Shown here in pieces: positions 8,080-16,880 of a stretch of DNA of 64,000 nucleotides. The notes beneath the pieces were generated by a model, which searched no databases, was not told the origin of the DNA, and saw only the letters and a program-made list of their open reading frames with translations. Every line of letters begins with the position of its first letter. Position 1 is the first letter of the stretch. Both the position numbers and the translations under genes were made by a program. The stretch is from the NCBI RefSeq assembly GCF_003044185.1, contig NZ_PYYB01000005.1, positions 1-64,000 of the forward strand, written 5' to 3'. Source of the stretch: Paraconexibacter algicola (GTDB lineage: Bacteria > Actinomycetota > Thermoleophilia > Solirubrobacterales > Solirubrobacteraceae).

Positions 8080-8109
8080 TTGCGTGGCCAGAGTCTCGTC
8101 GGCTAGGCT
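8080..8109 (+). promoter_or_regulatory. Promoter of mce operon 1
   Basis: TTGCGT (8080-8085), an 18-base spacer and TAGGCT (8104-8109), about 75 bp before the yrbE1A start. The downstream leader contains a GAGGGCGGG-rich stretch. No operator palindrome was seen. Confidence 0.6.
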
Positions 8110-8182
8110 CGCCGCGCGCCACGGAGCCCGCCCTCGACCCGAGGGCGGGGGCGCGGGAGAGGGATGTGGGAGAGAAGCGTTC

Positions 8183-8989
8183 ATGGTGCGCGGCCTAGCT
8201 GATCGCGCGTTCCTGCCCCTGCGGGAGTTCATCGAGACGATCGGCTCGATGGGCATCCTCACGGGCAAGACGATCGTCTCGGCGGTCCGCCCGCCCTACC
8301 CCTACGGCGGCGAGTTCGTCTCGCAGTTCCTGTTCGCGCTGCGGCTCTGCTGGTTCCCGATGATCGTCGCGTCGATCGCGTTCACCTACGGGCCGTCCGG
8401 CATCCAGGCCGCGAACTTCCTCAACCTGTTCGGGGCGCTCGACCGGCTCGGCGGGCTGTTCGTCCTCGCCGTCGTGCGCGAGTTCGCGCCGCTGGTCTGC
8501 GCGATCGTCATGGCGGGCGTCGCCGGCACCGCGATGTGCGCCGACCTCGGCGCCCGCAAGATCCGCGAGGAGCTCGACGCGCTCCAGGTGCTCGGCGTCG
8601 ACCCGATCAAGAACCTCGTCGTGCCGCGCTTCCTCGCGCTGATGCTCGCGACCGGCATGTTCAACGTCTACGCGCTGATCTTCGGCACCTTCGGCGGCGT
8701 CCTCGTGACGCTCTCCAACGGCGCCCCGGTCGGCGCGTTCTTCGCCACGTACTTCACGAACGCGACGACGACCGAGCTCTGGGGCTCGCTGCTGAAGACG
8801 ACGCTGTTCGGGGCGATCATCGCGATCGTCTGCTGCTACAAGGGCCTCACCGCCAAGGGCGGCCCCGAGGGCGTCGGCCGCGCGGTCAACGAGGCGGTCG
8901 TCATCGCGTTCCTCGGCATCGGCGCGTTCAACTACGTCTTCACGCAGACGCTGCTGGCCACCCACCCGGAGCTGTCGGCCGTCCGATGA
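8183..8989 (+). CDS. yrbE1A: Mce operon 1 permease YrbE-A (MlaE family)
   Basis: A 268-residue integral membrane protein of the MlaE/YrbE family, with five or six hydrophobic segments and the family signature EFAPLVCAIVMAGVAGTAMCADLGARKIREELDAL, where the E-L-G-A-R-K-I-x-E-E-x-D-A-L segment is the coupling-helix region. In Mce systems two YrbE subunits form the inner-membrane core of an ABC importer for lipids or sterols, and the Mce proteins form the extracytoplasmic conduit. ATG 8183 follows a weak GAGAG element. Its stop overlaps the next start as ATGA. No ATPase gene (MceG/MlaF) is in the window, as is usual for actinobacteria, where it is encoded elsewhere. Confidence 0.9.
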   Translation: MVRGLADRAFLPLREFIETIGSMGILTGKTIVSAVRPPYPYGGEFVSQFLFALRLCWFPMIVASIAFTYGPSGIQAANFLNLFGALDRLGGLFVLAVVREFAPLVCAIVMAGVAGTAMCADLGARKIREELDALQVLGVDPIKNLVVPRFLALMLATGMFNVYALIFGTFGGVLVTLSNGAPVGAFFATYFTNATTTELWGSLLKTTLFGAIIAIVCCYKGLTAKGGPEGVGRAVNEAVVIAFLGIGAFNYVFTQTLLATHPELSAVR

Positions 8990-9774
8990 GGACCCTCAAC
9001 GACCGGATCTTCCTGCCGTTCGGCGTCTGGCTGCGGTTCGCCGGCCGCGTGATGGGCGACGTCTACTCGCTGAAGGTCATGCGCTTCTTCGGCGAGGCGC
9101 TGCGGCAGGCCGGGATCCTCGTCGTCGGCTCGGTGCTGATCGTCCTCGGGCTCGTCTTCATCCTCGGGCTGCAGTGCGGCATCGAGGGCGTCTACGGCAC
9201 CCGCGCGGTCGGGTCGCCGTCGACGGTCGGCGCGTTCACCGCGCTGTGCGACCTGCGCGAGGTCACCCCGTACGCGTTCGGCTACATGATGGCCGCGAAG
9301 GTCGGCACGGGCATGGTCGCCGAGCTCGGCTCGATGCGGATCTCCGACGAGATCGACGCGCTCGAGGTCATGGGCTTCGACTCGATGCTCTACCTCTGCG
9401 CCACCCGCCTGCTCGGGATGTGGCTCGTGCTGCCGTTCGTCTACATCATCGCGGTGGCCGCCGGGTTCCTCGGCTCGTACATCGCGGTCGTCGAGCAGAT
9501 CGCCGAGGTGTCGGCCGGCGGCTACTTCCAGATCTTCTGGCAGTTCCAGAACCCCGTCGACCTCCTGTACTCGGCGATCAAGGGGATGCTGATGGCGACC
9601 TTCGTCGTCCTCGTCGGCGTCTACTACGGCTACAACGTCACCGGGGGACCCGTCGGCGTCGGCCGCGCGACCGCGAAGTCGATGGTCATGAACATCTTCG
9701 GCATCCACATCATCGGGATGCTCGGCACGCAGGTGTTCTGGGGCGGCAACCCTCGAGCCCCGATCGGCGGGTAG
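8986..9774 (+). CDS. yrbE1B: Mce operon 1 permease YrbE-B (MlaE family)
   Basis: A 262-residue MlaE-family permease, second YrbE subunit of the operon. It carries the conserved core MMAAKVGTGMVAELGSMRIS followed by DEIDALEVMGFDSMLYL, plus several hydrophobic helices; the C-terminus GGNPRAPIGG is typical of YrbEB proteins. It overlaps yrbE1A by 4 bp (ATGA) and is followed 9 bp later by mce1A. It should form a heterodimer with YrbE1A in the membrane. Confidence 0.9.
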   Translation: MRTLNDRIFLPFGVWLRFAGRVMGDVYSLKVMRFFGEALRQAGILVVGSVLIVLGLVFILGLQCGIEGVYGTRAVGSPSTVGAFTALCDLREVTPYAFGYMMAAKVGTGMVAELGSMRISDEIDALEVMGFDSMLYLCATRLLGMWLVLPFVYIIAVAAGFLGSYIAVVEQIAEVSAGGYFQIFWQFQNPVDLLYSAIKGMLMATFVVLVGVYYGYNVTGGPVGVGRATAKSMVMNIFGIHIIGMLGTQVFWGGNPRAPIGG

Positions 9775-9783
9775 CGCGGACGC

Positions 9784-11100
9784 GTGCGGGGCCTGCCCAC
9801 CCAGCGCATCGCCGCGGTCGCGGCGCTCGTCATCGCCCTCGCGGTCGCCGCGGTCGTCCTGCTCGGCGGCAGCGGCGACTACGTCGTCAAGGCCCGCTTC
9901 GTCGACGCCGGCCAGCTCGTCAAGGGCAACCTCGTGCAGGTCGCCGGGCGGCCCGTCGGCAAGGTCACCGACATCGACCTGACCGACGACAACCAGGCCG
10001 AGCTGACGCTCACGCTCACCGACGACGGGGTCAAGCCGCTGCACCGCGGCACCGTCGCGCAGATCCGCCTCGTGGGCCTCTCCGGCGTCGCCAACCGCTA
10101 CCTCGAGCTCGACCCCGGCCCGTCGAGCGGCGAGGCGATCCCGGACGGCGGCGTCCTCTCCCAGGACGAGACGCGGCCGGTCGTCGACCTCGACACGCTC
10201 CTCAACGCGCTCGACGCGAAGACCCGCGGCAAGCTCCAGAACATCATCAAGGACGGCAGCGAGATCTTCGAGGGCACCGCCGCCGGGGACGCCAACCGCG
10301 CCACGCAGTACCTGAACCCCGCCGTCGGCCAGGGCCGCGCGCTCGCCGAGGAGCTCGCGTTCGACACGGCGGCGGTCGGGCGGCTCGTCACCACGGGCGC
10401 CGCCGTCACGAAGGTCCTCGCCAACCGCCGCGACGACGTCGGCGCCGGCATCACGACCACGGCGCGGGCGCTGCGGTCGATCGCCGACGAGCGCGGCGCG
10501 CTGCAGGACGCGCTGACCCGCGCGCCCGCCGTCCTGCGTCAGGCGCGCCGCACCTTCGCCACGACCGACCGCACGCTGCGCCAGGTGCGGCCCGCGCTGC
10601 GCGACCTGCGCCCCGCCGCCGCCCCGCTCGCCGACGTCCTGCGCGAGCTGCCCGGCACCGCGCGCCAGGCCCGCCCGGTCCTCGACGACCTCACCGCGCT
10701 GCTGCCGTCGCTGCGCACCGTGCTGCGCGCCGCGCCCGCGCTCGCGTCCGTCGCCGTCCCCGCGGTCGACTCGACGACCACCGCGGTCCGCGGCGCCGCC
10801 CCGATCTTCACCGGCCTGCGCCCGTACACCCCCGACCTCGTGCTCGGCCTCTTCAACGGCCTCGGCGGGCAGGCCGCCACGAGCTACGACGCCAACGGGC
10901 ACTTCGCCCGCATCGGCTTCGCGACCGGCGGGCCGACGCTCACCGGCCTGCTGAGCCCCGGTCCCGGGATGGGGGCGCCCGGCGTGCGCTCCGGCGTCAC
11001 CGCCCGCTGCCCGGGCGCGGCCGCCGACGCCGCCCCGGACGGCTCGAGCCCGTACGTGCCCGACGAGTCGATCTGCGACCCCCGGAGCAGCCGGCCGTGA
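9784..11100 (+). CDS. mce1A: Mce family protein, MceA position (operon 1)
   Basis: A 438-residue protein with one N-terminal transmembrane helix (residues 9-28). An MlaD/MCE domain follows (about 33-110: VKARFVDAGQLVKGNLVQVAGRPVGKV). Next comes a long alpha-helical region rich in Leu/Arg/Ala that forms the needle-like tunnel in known Mce complexes, and then a Gly/Pro-rich tail. MCE subunits assemble as a hetero-hexamer that shuttles hydrophobic substrates from the outer envelope to the YrbE permease. The start is GTG 9784; the stop overlaps the next GTG as GTGA. Confidence 0.88.
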   Translation: MRGLPTQRIAAVAALVIALAVAAVVLLGGSGDYVVKARFVDAGQLVKGNLVQVAGRPVGKVTDIDLTDDNQAELTLTLTDDGVKPLHRGTVAQIRLVGLSGVANRYLELDPGPSSGEAIPDGGVLSQDETRPVVDLDTLLNALDAKTRGKLQNIIKDGSEIFEGTAAGDANRATQYLNPAVGQGRALAEELAFDTAAVGRLVTTGAAVTKVLANRRDDVGAGITTTARALRSIADERGALQDALTRAPAVLRQARRTFATTDRTLRQVRPALRDLRPAAAPLADVLRELPGTARQARPVLDDLTALLPSLRTVLRAAPALASVAVPAVDSTTTAVRGAAPIFTGLRPYTPDLVLGLFNGLGGQAATSYDANGHFARIGFATGGPTLTGLLSPGPGMGAPGVRSGVTARCPGAAADAAPDGSSPYVPDESICDPRSSRP

Positions 11101-12641
11101 GCGCGCTCGCCCGCACGATCGCGGCCGGCACGGGCCCGCGGCGCCTGCTCGCCCTCGGGCTGCTCGCGGCGCTCGCCGCCGTCGGCGTCGCGCTCGCGCT
11201 CGGTCCCGCCCGCTCGGGAGCGGCGGACGGGGCGCAGTACCGCGTCAACGCGATCTTCGACACCGCCAAGGGGATCATCCCGGGACAGGTCGTGAAGATC
11301 GCCGGCGCGCGCGTGGGGACGGTCGACGACGTCACGCTCACCGACGACTACCGCGCGCGGATCGAGATGTCGGTCGACGGCCGCTTCGCGCCGTTCCGCA
11401 GCGACGCCGCCTGCGACATCCAGCCCGAGGGCCTGATCAGCGAGCGGTTCGTGCAGTGCGACCCCGGCTCTCCGGACGGCCGCGAGCTCGGCGAGGAGGA
11501 CGGGGTCCCGACGGTCCCGGTCACGCGCACGAAGGTGCCGGTGGCGTTCACCGACCTCTTCAACATCTTCGACCTCCCGGTCCGGCAGCGGTTCTCGATC
11601 GTCGTCAGCTCGCTCGGGCTCGGGCTCGCCGGCCGGGGCACCGACGTCAACGACGTGCTGCGCCGCGCGAACCCGACGCTCGGGCTGCTGCGCCAGGTGC
11701 TCGACCGGCTCGACCGCGACCGTCGCGACCTGCAGGACGCGGTCTCGGCGACCGACCGCGTCGTCGCCGACCTCGCCCGGCGGCCGGAGCGCGTCGGCGA
11801 CTTCGTCGACCGGGCCGCGGCGGTGACGCAGCGGACCGCGAACCGTCGCAGCGAGCTGCAGGAGGGCATCCGCCGCCTGCCCGCGCTGCTGGACGAGACC
11901 GAGCCGACCGTCCGCCGCTTCGAGACCTTCGCGCGTGAGACGACGCCGCTGCTGCGCGAGGCGCGCACGACCGCGCCCGAGCTCGTGCGGCTGCTCGACC
12001 AGATCGCCCCCGCGGCCGCGGCCGGGCGGCCCGCGCTGCGCGCGCTCGGGCAGACCGCGGTGACCGGTCGCACGGCCGTCCGCAGCGCCCGGCCCGTCGT
12101 GCGGCTGCTGCGGACGTTCGCGGCCGCCGCCGGACCGACCGGCACGCAGCTCGCGAGCCTCGTGACGAACCTGCGCGAGCGCGGCGCCACCGAGTTCCTC
12201 GCGAAGTACGCGTACAACGCCGTCGGCTTCACCGGGCGCTACGACTCCTACGGCCACATCGCGCCCGCGCACGCGTTCTTCAACAGCTGCGCGTTCTTCG
12301 CCACCACGCCGACCGAGGCGTGCCGCGCGACGTACACGACCACCACGCCGCAGCGTGCCGCGAAGACCGCGCCGACGCGCGACGGCGCCCGCCGGCCCGC
12401 CGCGCGCCCGCAGACCGGCGAGGCCCCCGCCGCCGCGCCCGCGGCCCCGCAGCCGACCGCGACCCCGAAGCCCACGACGCCCGCGATCGAGCTGCCCGGC
12501 CTGCCGCCGATCCAGGTGCCCGGTCTCGAGAAGCTGCCCGAGCTGCTCCCGGGCATCCTCGGCGGCGGCAAGGGGTCCGGGTCCGGCGGCGGGACCGACC
12601 AGCAGACCACCGAGAGCCTCCTGGACTACCTGCTGGGATGA
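11097..12641 (+). CDS. mce1B: Mce family protein, MceB position (operon 1)
   Basis: A 514-residue MCE protein: a TM helix at about 15-35, an MlaD domain at about 46-135 (RVNAIFDTAKGIIPGQVVKIAGARVG) and a long helical region. It ends in an extended Pro/Ala/Thr-rich tail (about 420-495) and a Gly/Ser linker before LLDYLLG. A Cys pair flanks the MCE beta-strands (ACDIQPE and VQCDPG), as in other actinobacterial Mce proteins of this type, and probably forms a disulfide outside the membrane. GTG 11097 and ATGA at the end couple it to both neighbours. Confidence 0.88.
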   Translation: MSALARTIAAGTGPRRLLALGLLAALAAVGVALALGPARSGAADGAQYRVNAIFDTAKGIIPGQVVKIAGARVGTVDDVTLTDDYRARIEMSVDGRFAPFRSDAACDIQPEGLISERFVQCDPGSPDGRELGEEDGVPTVPVTRTKVPVAFTDLFNIFDLPVRQRFSIVVSSLGLGLAGRGTDVNDVLRRANPTLGLLRQVLDRLDRDRRDLQDAVSATDRVVADLARRPERVGDFVDRAAAVTQRTANRRSELQEGIRRLPALLDETEPTVRRFETFARETTPLLREARTTAPELVRLLDQIAPAAAAGRPALRALGQTAVTGRTAVRSARPVVRLLRTFAAAAGPTGTQLASLVTNLRERGATEFLAKYAYNAVGFTGRYDSYGHIAPAHAFFNSCAFFATTPTEACRATYTTTTPQRAAKTAPTRDGARRPAARPQTGEAPAAAPAAPQPTATPKPTTPAIELPGLPPIQVPGLEKLPELLPGILGGGKGSGSGGGTDQQTTESLLDYLLG

Positions 12642-14071
12642 CCCGCAAGCCCTCCAACACGACGTTCAGCCCGGGCGACCTGTTCGGCAACCCGATCCTC
12701 GTCGGGTCGATGATCCTCATCGTCACGATCATCGGCGTGCTGCTGTCCTACAACGCCAACAAGGGCCTGCCGTACGTCCCCGCCTACCAGATCTCGGCGA
12801 TCGTGCCGGACGCCGCCGAGCTCACCGCGGGGGGCAGCGAGGTCCGGATCGGCGGCGCGCGCATCGGGATCATCAAGAAGATCGAGGCGCTGCCCGCCGA
12901 CGGCCGGCTGCCCGCGCGCGCGAAGCTCGACCTCGAGCTGCAGAAGGACCAGGAGGGCCTGCCGGTCGACTCCGAGGTCCGCGTGCGCCCGCGGTCGATC
13001 CTCGGCGCGAAGTACCTCGACGTCATCCCCGGCCGCTCGGCGCGCGGCATCCCCGCGGGCGGCGAGATCCCGCTGCAGCAGGCGCAGCCGATCGTCGAGC
13101 TCGACGAGGCGTTCAACGTCTTCGACGACGAGACCTCGCGCGGCATCCGCGGCACGATCACCGTGCTCGGGGACGCGCTCGCGGGCCGCGGCACCGCGAT
13201 GAACGAGGCGATCGCGGAGACCGGCGAGCTGCTGCCGCCCGCCCAGCGCGTGCTCGGCGTGCTCGCCGCGCGCGACACCGACCTCGAGGGCCTCGTGCGC
13301 GGCGTGTCCGGCCTGTCGCGCGCGCTGGAGCCGGTCGCGCCGCGGTTCGTGTCGCTGCTGCTGAACGGTGCGACGACGCTCGACGCGCTCGAGGCCGCCG
13401 GGCCGCAGCTCGAGCAGGCGATCGTCGAGCTGCCGCGCACCGAGATCGCCGCGACCCGGGCGCTGCGCGTCTCGCGTCCCGTCCTGGACGACGCCGCCGC
13501 GATCAGCACCGCGCTGCGTCCCGGCACGAAGCTGCTGCGCCCCGCCGCGCGCAGCCTGACCGCGGCGCTGCGCACCACCACCCCCGTGCTGCGGCGCGTC
13601 CCCGACCTCGCCGGACGGCTGCGTACGACGCTCGTCGCGCTGGACCGGCTCTCGCGCGACCCGTCGACGCCCTCCGCGGTCCGCAAGCTCACCACGACCG
13701 TCTCGACGCTCGACGGCACGCTGCAGACGCTGCTGCCCGCCCAGCAGACCTGCAACACGCTCGCGATCGTCCTGCGCAACCTCGGCGAGGTCGTCGCCAA
13801 CGGCAACGCCGACGGCTCCGGCCTCAACGCCCTGTTCATGCTCGGGCTCGACCAGCAGCTGCAGAGCGCCGGTCCCGCCGCGACGCTCAACGCGAACCCG
13901 CGGCCGATCAACGACGCGACCGAGTGCGAGTCCGGCAACGAGCCCTACCGGCCCGGCCGCCACATCGGCAACCCCGAGGGCCGGCAGCCCGCCCGCACCG
14001 AGCTGACCGCCGCCCCGCAGGAGGCGACCGACCGGGCGCGCGCGGCCGGCCTGCTGGAGGTCGAGAAGTGA
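12638..14071 (+). CDS. mce1C: Mce family protein, MceC position (operon 1)
   Basis: A 477-residue MCE protein with an N-terminal cytoplasmic stretch of about 20 residues, a TM helix at about 24-42 (ILVGSMILIVTIIGVLLSY), an MlaD domain at 50-135 (ELTAGGSEVRIGGARIGII) and a helical body. A Cys near 375 and one near 430 lie in the distal part. It overlaps mce1B by ATGA and mce1D by GTGA. Its role is a structural subunit of the lipid-import channel. Confidence 0.88.
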   Translation: MTRKPSNTTFSPGDLFGNPILVGSMILIVTIIGVLLSYNANKGLPYVPAYQISAIVPDAAELTAGGSEVRIGGARIGIIKKIEALPADGRLPARAKLDLELQKDQEGLPVDSEVRVRPRSILGAKYLDVIPGRSARGIPAGGEIPLQQAQPIVELDEAFNVFDDETSRGIRGTITVLGDALAGRGTAMNEAIAETGELLPPAQRVLGVLAARDTDLEGLVRGVSGLSRALEPVAPRFVSLLLNGATTLDALEAAGPQLEQAIVELPRTEIAATRALRVSRPVLDDAAAISTALRPGTKLLRPAARSLTAALRTTTPVLRRVPDLAGRLRTTLVALDRLSRDPSTPSAVRKLTTTVSTLDGTLQTLLPAQQTCNTLAIVLRNLGEVVANGNADGSGLNALFMLGLDQQLQSAGPAATLNANPRPINDATECESGNEPYRPGRHIGNPEGRQPARTELTAAPQEATDRARAAGLLEVEK

Positions 14072-15609
14072 GGCGCTACGGACCGGACCACCGGATCCCG
14101 ACGCCCGTTCTCGGGGCGATCGCGGTCGTGCTGTTCCTCGCGGGCGTGTACGGGGCGTTCACCAAGCGCGTCCCGTTCGTCGAGGGGTACCGCGTCAAGG
14201 CCGTCCTGCACAGCTCCAACGAGCTGCGCAAGGGCTCCCCGGTCCGCATCGCGGGCGTGGACGTCGCGAAGGTCGTCGACCTCGACCACGGGCCCGGGAC
14301 GACCGCGATCATCACGATGGAGTTCAAGGACCGCGGCCGCCCGGTGCACACCGACGCCGAGCTGCGGATCCGCCCGCGCCTGTTCCTGGAGGGCGGCTTC
14401 TACGTCGAGCTCAGTCCCGGCAGTCCGAGCGCCCCGGAGATGCGCGACGGCGGCACGATCCCGCTGAGCGCGACGAAGCTGCCGGTGCAGTTCGACCAGA
14501 TCCTCAGCGGCGCGTTCGACCGGCCCTCGCGCGACGCGCTCGCCGACGTCCTGGACGAGGCGGGGACCGCGCTGGCCGACGGCGGCGCCCGCGACCTCGG
14601 CCGCTCGTTCCGGCCCGCCGTGCCCGCCCTGCGCGACATCGCGATCGTGTCGAAGGCGGCGCGCGGCGAGCGCACCCACGACCTGTCGACGACGATCCGC
14701 TCGCTGTCGCGGATCACCGGCGCGCTGGCCGCCAACGAGGACGCGCTCGGCGGCCTCGTCACCGGCTTCGCCCGCACGTCCGGGGCGCTCGCCGCGGAGA
14801 GCCGCGCGCTCGGCGAGGGCATCCGCGAGCTCGACACCGTCCTGGCCACGGCGCCGCCCGCGCTGCGCGCGATCGACCGGGCGCTGCCGCCCACCGGGCG
14901 CCTCGCCCAGGACCTGCGGCCCGGCCTGCGCGTCGCGCCGCCCGTCCTGCGCGGCACCGTGCGGCTGCTGGACCAGCTCGAGCGCGCGACCCGGCCGGCC
15001 GAGCTGCCGGGCCTGATCGCCACCCTGAGGCCCGCCCTCACCGAGCTGCCGCGGCTGACCGACCGGCTGCAGACCCTGTTCCCGCTCGTGACGCCGGTCA
15101 GCGACTGCGTCCGCGAGCGCGTCACGCCGGTGCTCGAGACGAAGCTCGACGACGGCGCCCTCAGCTCGGGCCGGCCGCTGTGGCAGGACCTCGTGCACGC
15201 GATGGTCGGCCTCAACAGCGCGGCGTCGACCTTCGACGGCAACGGCCACCAGGTCCGCTACCTCGCGGGCATCGGCGACCAGGTCATCGGCAGCGGGGAC
15301 ATCCCCGGTCTCGGGCCGCTGCTGGGTGTCGGGCCGGAGCCGATCCAGGGCGTGCGGCCGCGCTGGAACGGGCCCGGGAAGTTCCCGCCGTTCCGCCCGG
15401 ACCTGCCCTGCCGCGACCAGCCCGCGCCCGACCTGCGCGCCCCCGCCTCCGCGCCGACGGCGATGACCGCGCGGTCCGCCACCGGGGCCGAGCTGCGCCG
15501 GGCCGCGGCCGCCCGTCGCGCCACGCGCCGCGCGACGCCGACCCAGCTGCGGCGCACCGAGCAGCGGCTGCGCCGGGCCGCGCAGACGCGGCGGGAGGCG
15601 GGACGATGA
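14068..15609 (+). CDS. mce1D: Mce family protein, MceD position (operon 1)
   Basis: A 513-residue MCE protein: a TM helix at about 13-31, an MlaD domain with NELRKGSPVRIAGVDVAKVV and FLEGGFYVELSPG, a helical region, and a strongly basic C-terminal tail (about 455-513) rich in Arg/Ala that is predicted helical. The GTG start at 14068 overlaps the mce1C stop. The Arg-rich end is longer than in the other subunits and could contact the envelope or a partner; that is inference. Confidence 0.88.
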   Translation: MRRYGPDHRIPTPVLGAIAVVLFLAGVYGAFTKRVPFVEGYRVKAVLHSSNELRKGSPVRIAGVDVAKVVDLDHGPGTTAIITMEFKDRGRPVHTDAELRIRPRLFLEGGFYVELSPGSPSAPEMRDGGTIPLSATKLPVQFDQILSGAFDRPSRDALADVLDEAGTALADGGARDLGRSFRPAVPALRDIAIVSKAARGERTHDLSTTIRSLSRITGALAANEDALGGLVTGFARTSGALAAESRALGEGIRELDTVLATAPPALRAIDRALPPTGRLAQDLRPGLRVAPPVLRGTVRLLDQLERATRPAELPGLIATLRPALTELPRLTDRLQTLFPLVTPVSDCVRERVTPVLETKLDDGALSSGRPLWQDLVHAMVGLNSAASTFDGNGHQVRYLAGIGDQVIGSGDIPGLGPLLGVGPEPIQGVRPRWNGPGKFPPFRPDLPCRDQPAPDLRAPASAPTAMTARSATGAELRRAAAARRATRRATPTQLRRTEQRLRRAAQTRREAGR

Positions 15610-16877
15610 GGCGCCAGCTGGAGCGCTACGGCCGCTGGCTGATCGCGATCGGCGTGCTGATGGCGATCGCCGCGGTGTGCGCCGGCTACATCCTCGTGAA
15701 CCAGCGGCTCAGCCTGCCGTTCCGCGACACGTACACGGTCAAGGTCGAGATGGCGACCGTCCCCGGGCTGGCCCCCGGACTCGGCCAGCCCGCGAACGTC
15801 GCCGGGGTGCGCGTCGGCATGATCAAGGGCGTCGAGTTGCGCAACGGGCGCGCGATCGTCGCGCTGGAGATCGAGCGCGACAAGCTCCCGCGGGTCTGGG
15901 ACAACGCGTTCGCCACGATGGTCCCGAACTCGCCGCTGAAGGACCTGCAGATGGAGCTGTTCCCGGGCCGACCGCCCGCGAAGGAGCTCCCCGACGGCGG
16001 TCTCGTGCCGATCGCGCGGACGTCCCCGCCGATCGACAGCGACGAGCTCACCAACGCGCTGGACCTCGACACCCGCCGCTTCTTCAACGTGCTCGTCGCC
16101 GGCTCCGACGAGGGGCTCGCGGGCCGCGGGGAGGACCTGCGCCGGCTGTTCGCGTCGCTCGGGCCGACGGCCGAGGACCTGCGGACCGTCAGCGGCGCGC
16201 TCGCCGAGCGGCGCCGCCAGCTGCGCCGCCTGGTCGGCAACCTCGCGATCCTCACCCGCCGCGTCGGCGAGCGCGACGTCGAGCTCGCGAAGCTCGTCGA
16301 GTCCGGCAACGCGACGGTCACGGCGCTCGCCGCCGAGGAGCGGGCGCTGCGCGCCTCGGTGCGCAAGCTCCCCGCGACCCTGCGCACCACGCGGCGCGCG
16401 CTGGACTCCGCACGGGACTTCAGCGCCGAGCTCGAGCCGGCCGCCCGCGCCCTCGGGCCCGTGGCGGCGCGCGCACCGGGGGCGCTGAAGGCCGCCGAGC
16501 CGCTCGTCCGCGAGGCGGTCCCGATCCTGCGCGACCGGCTGCGCCCGCTCGTGCGCGAGGCGCAGCCCCTGGCCCGGGACCTGGCGCCCGCGACCCGCTC
16601 GCTCAGCGCCGTCACGCCGTCCCTGACCACCGCGTTCCGCGGCCTGAACTACATCGTCAACACGCTCGCCCACAACCCGGAGGGCAAGGACGAGGGCTAC
16701 CTGTTCTGGATCGCCTGGTTCGCCCACAACGGCATGTCGTTCATCAGCAACGAGGACGCCAACGGCGCCGCCTGGCGCGGGATGCTGCTGTTCGACTGCG
16801 CCACCCTCTACGCGTTCGACGGCATCGGGCCGCTGCTGTCCCAGCTCGGCGACCTCGCCCCCTTCTGCCCGAAGTAG
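15606..16877 (+). CDS. mce1E: Mce family protein, MceE position (operon 1)
   Basis: A 423-residue MCE protein with an N-terminal membrane segment (about 12-31, containing AAVCAG, a possible but not convincing lipobox, as MceE proteins of mycobacteria are often lipoproteins). The MlaD domain includes LGQPANVAGVRVGMIKGV and the helical body carries long Glu/Arg/Leu heptads. The C-terminal part (YIVNTLAHNPEGKDEGYLFW onward) resembles the tail conserved between equivalent Mce subunits. It overlaps mce1D by ATGA and is 3 bp from mce1F. Confidence 0.87.
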   Translation: MRRQLERYGRWLIAIGVLMAIAAVCAGYILVNQRLSLPFRDTYTVKVEMATVPGLAPGLGQPANVAGVRVGMIKGVELRNGRAIVALEIERDKLPRVWDNAFATMVPNSPLKDLQMELFPGRPPAKELPDGGLVPIARTSPPIDSDELTNALDLDTRRFFNVLVAGSDEGLAGRGEDLRRLFASLGPTAEDLRTVSGALAERRRQLRRLVGNLAILTRRVGERDVELAKLVESGNATVTALAAEERALRASVRKLPATLRTTRRALDSARDFSAELEPAARALGPVAARAPGALKAAEPLVREAVPILRDRLRPLVREAQPLARDLAPATRSLSAVTPSLTTAFRGLNYIVNTLAHNPEGKDEGYLFWIAWFAHNGMSFISNEDANGAAWRGMLLFDCATLYAFDGIGPLLSQLGDLAPFCPK

Positions 16878-16880
16878 CCC

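Noticed and set aside
2217-8989. Long open frames opposite or overlapping the metabolic genes, for example 2217-4061 (minus) and the upstream extension of the frame at 6275-8182 (plus).
   Set aside because: They are Arg/Pro/Ala-rich shadow frames produced by the high GC content, with no family motifs, and they lie opposite or across well-supported genes.
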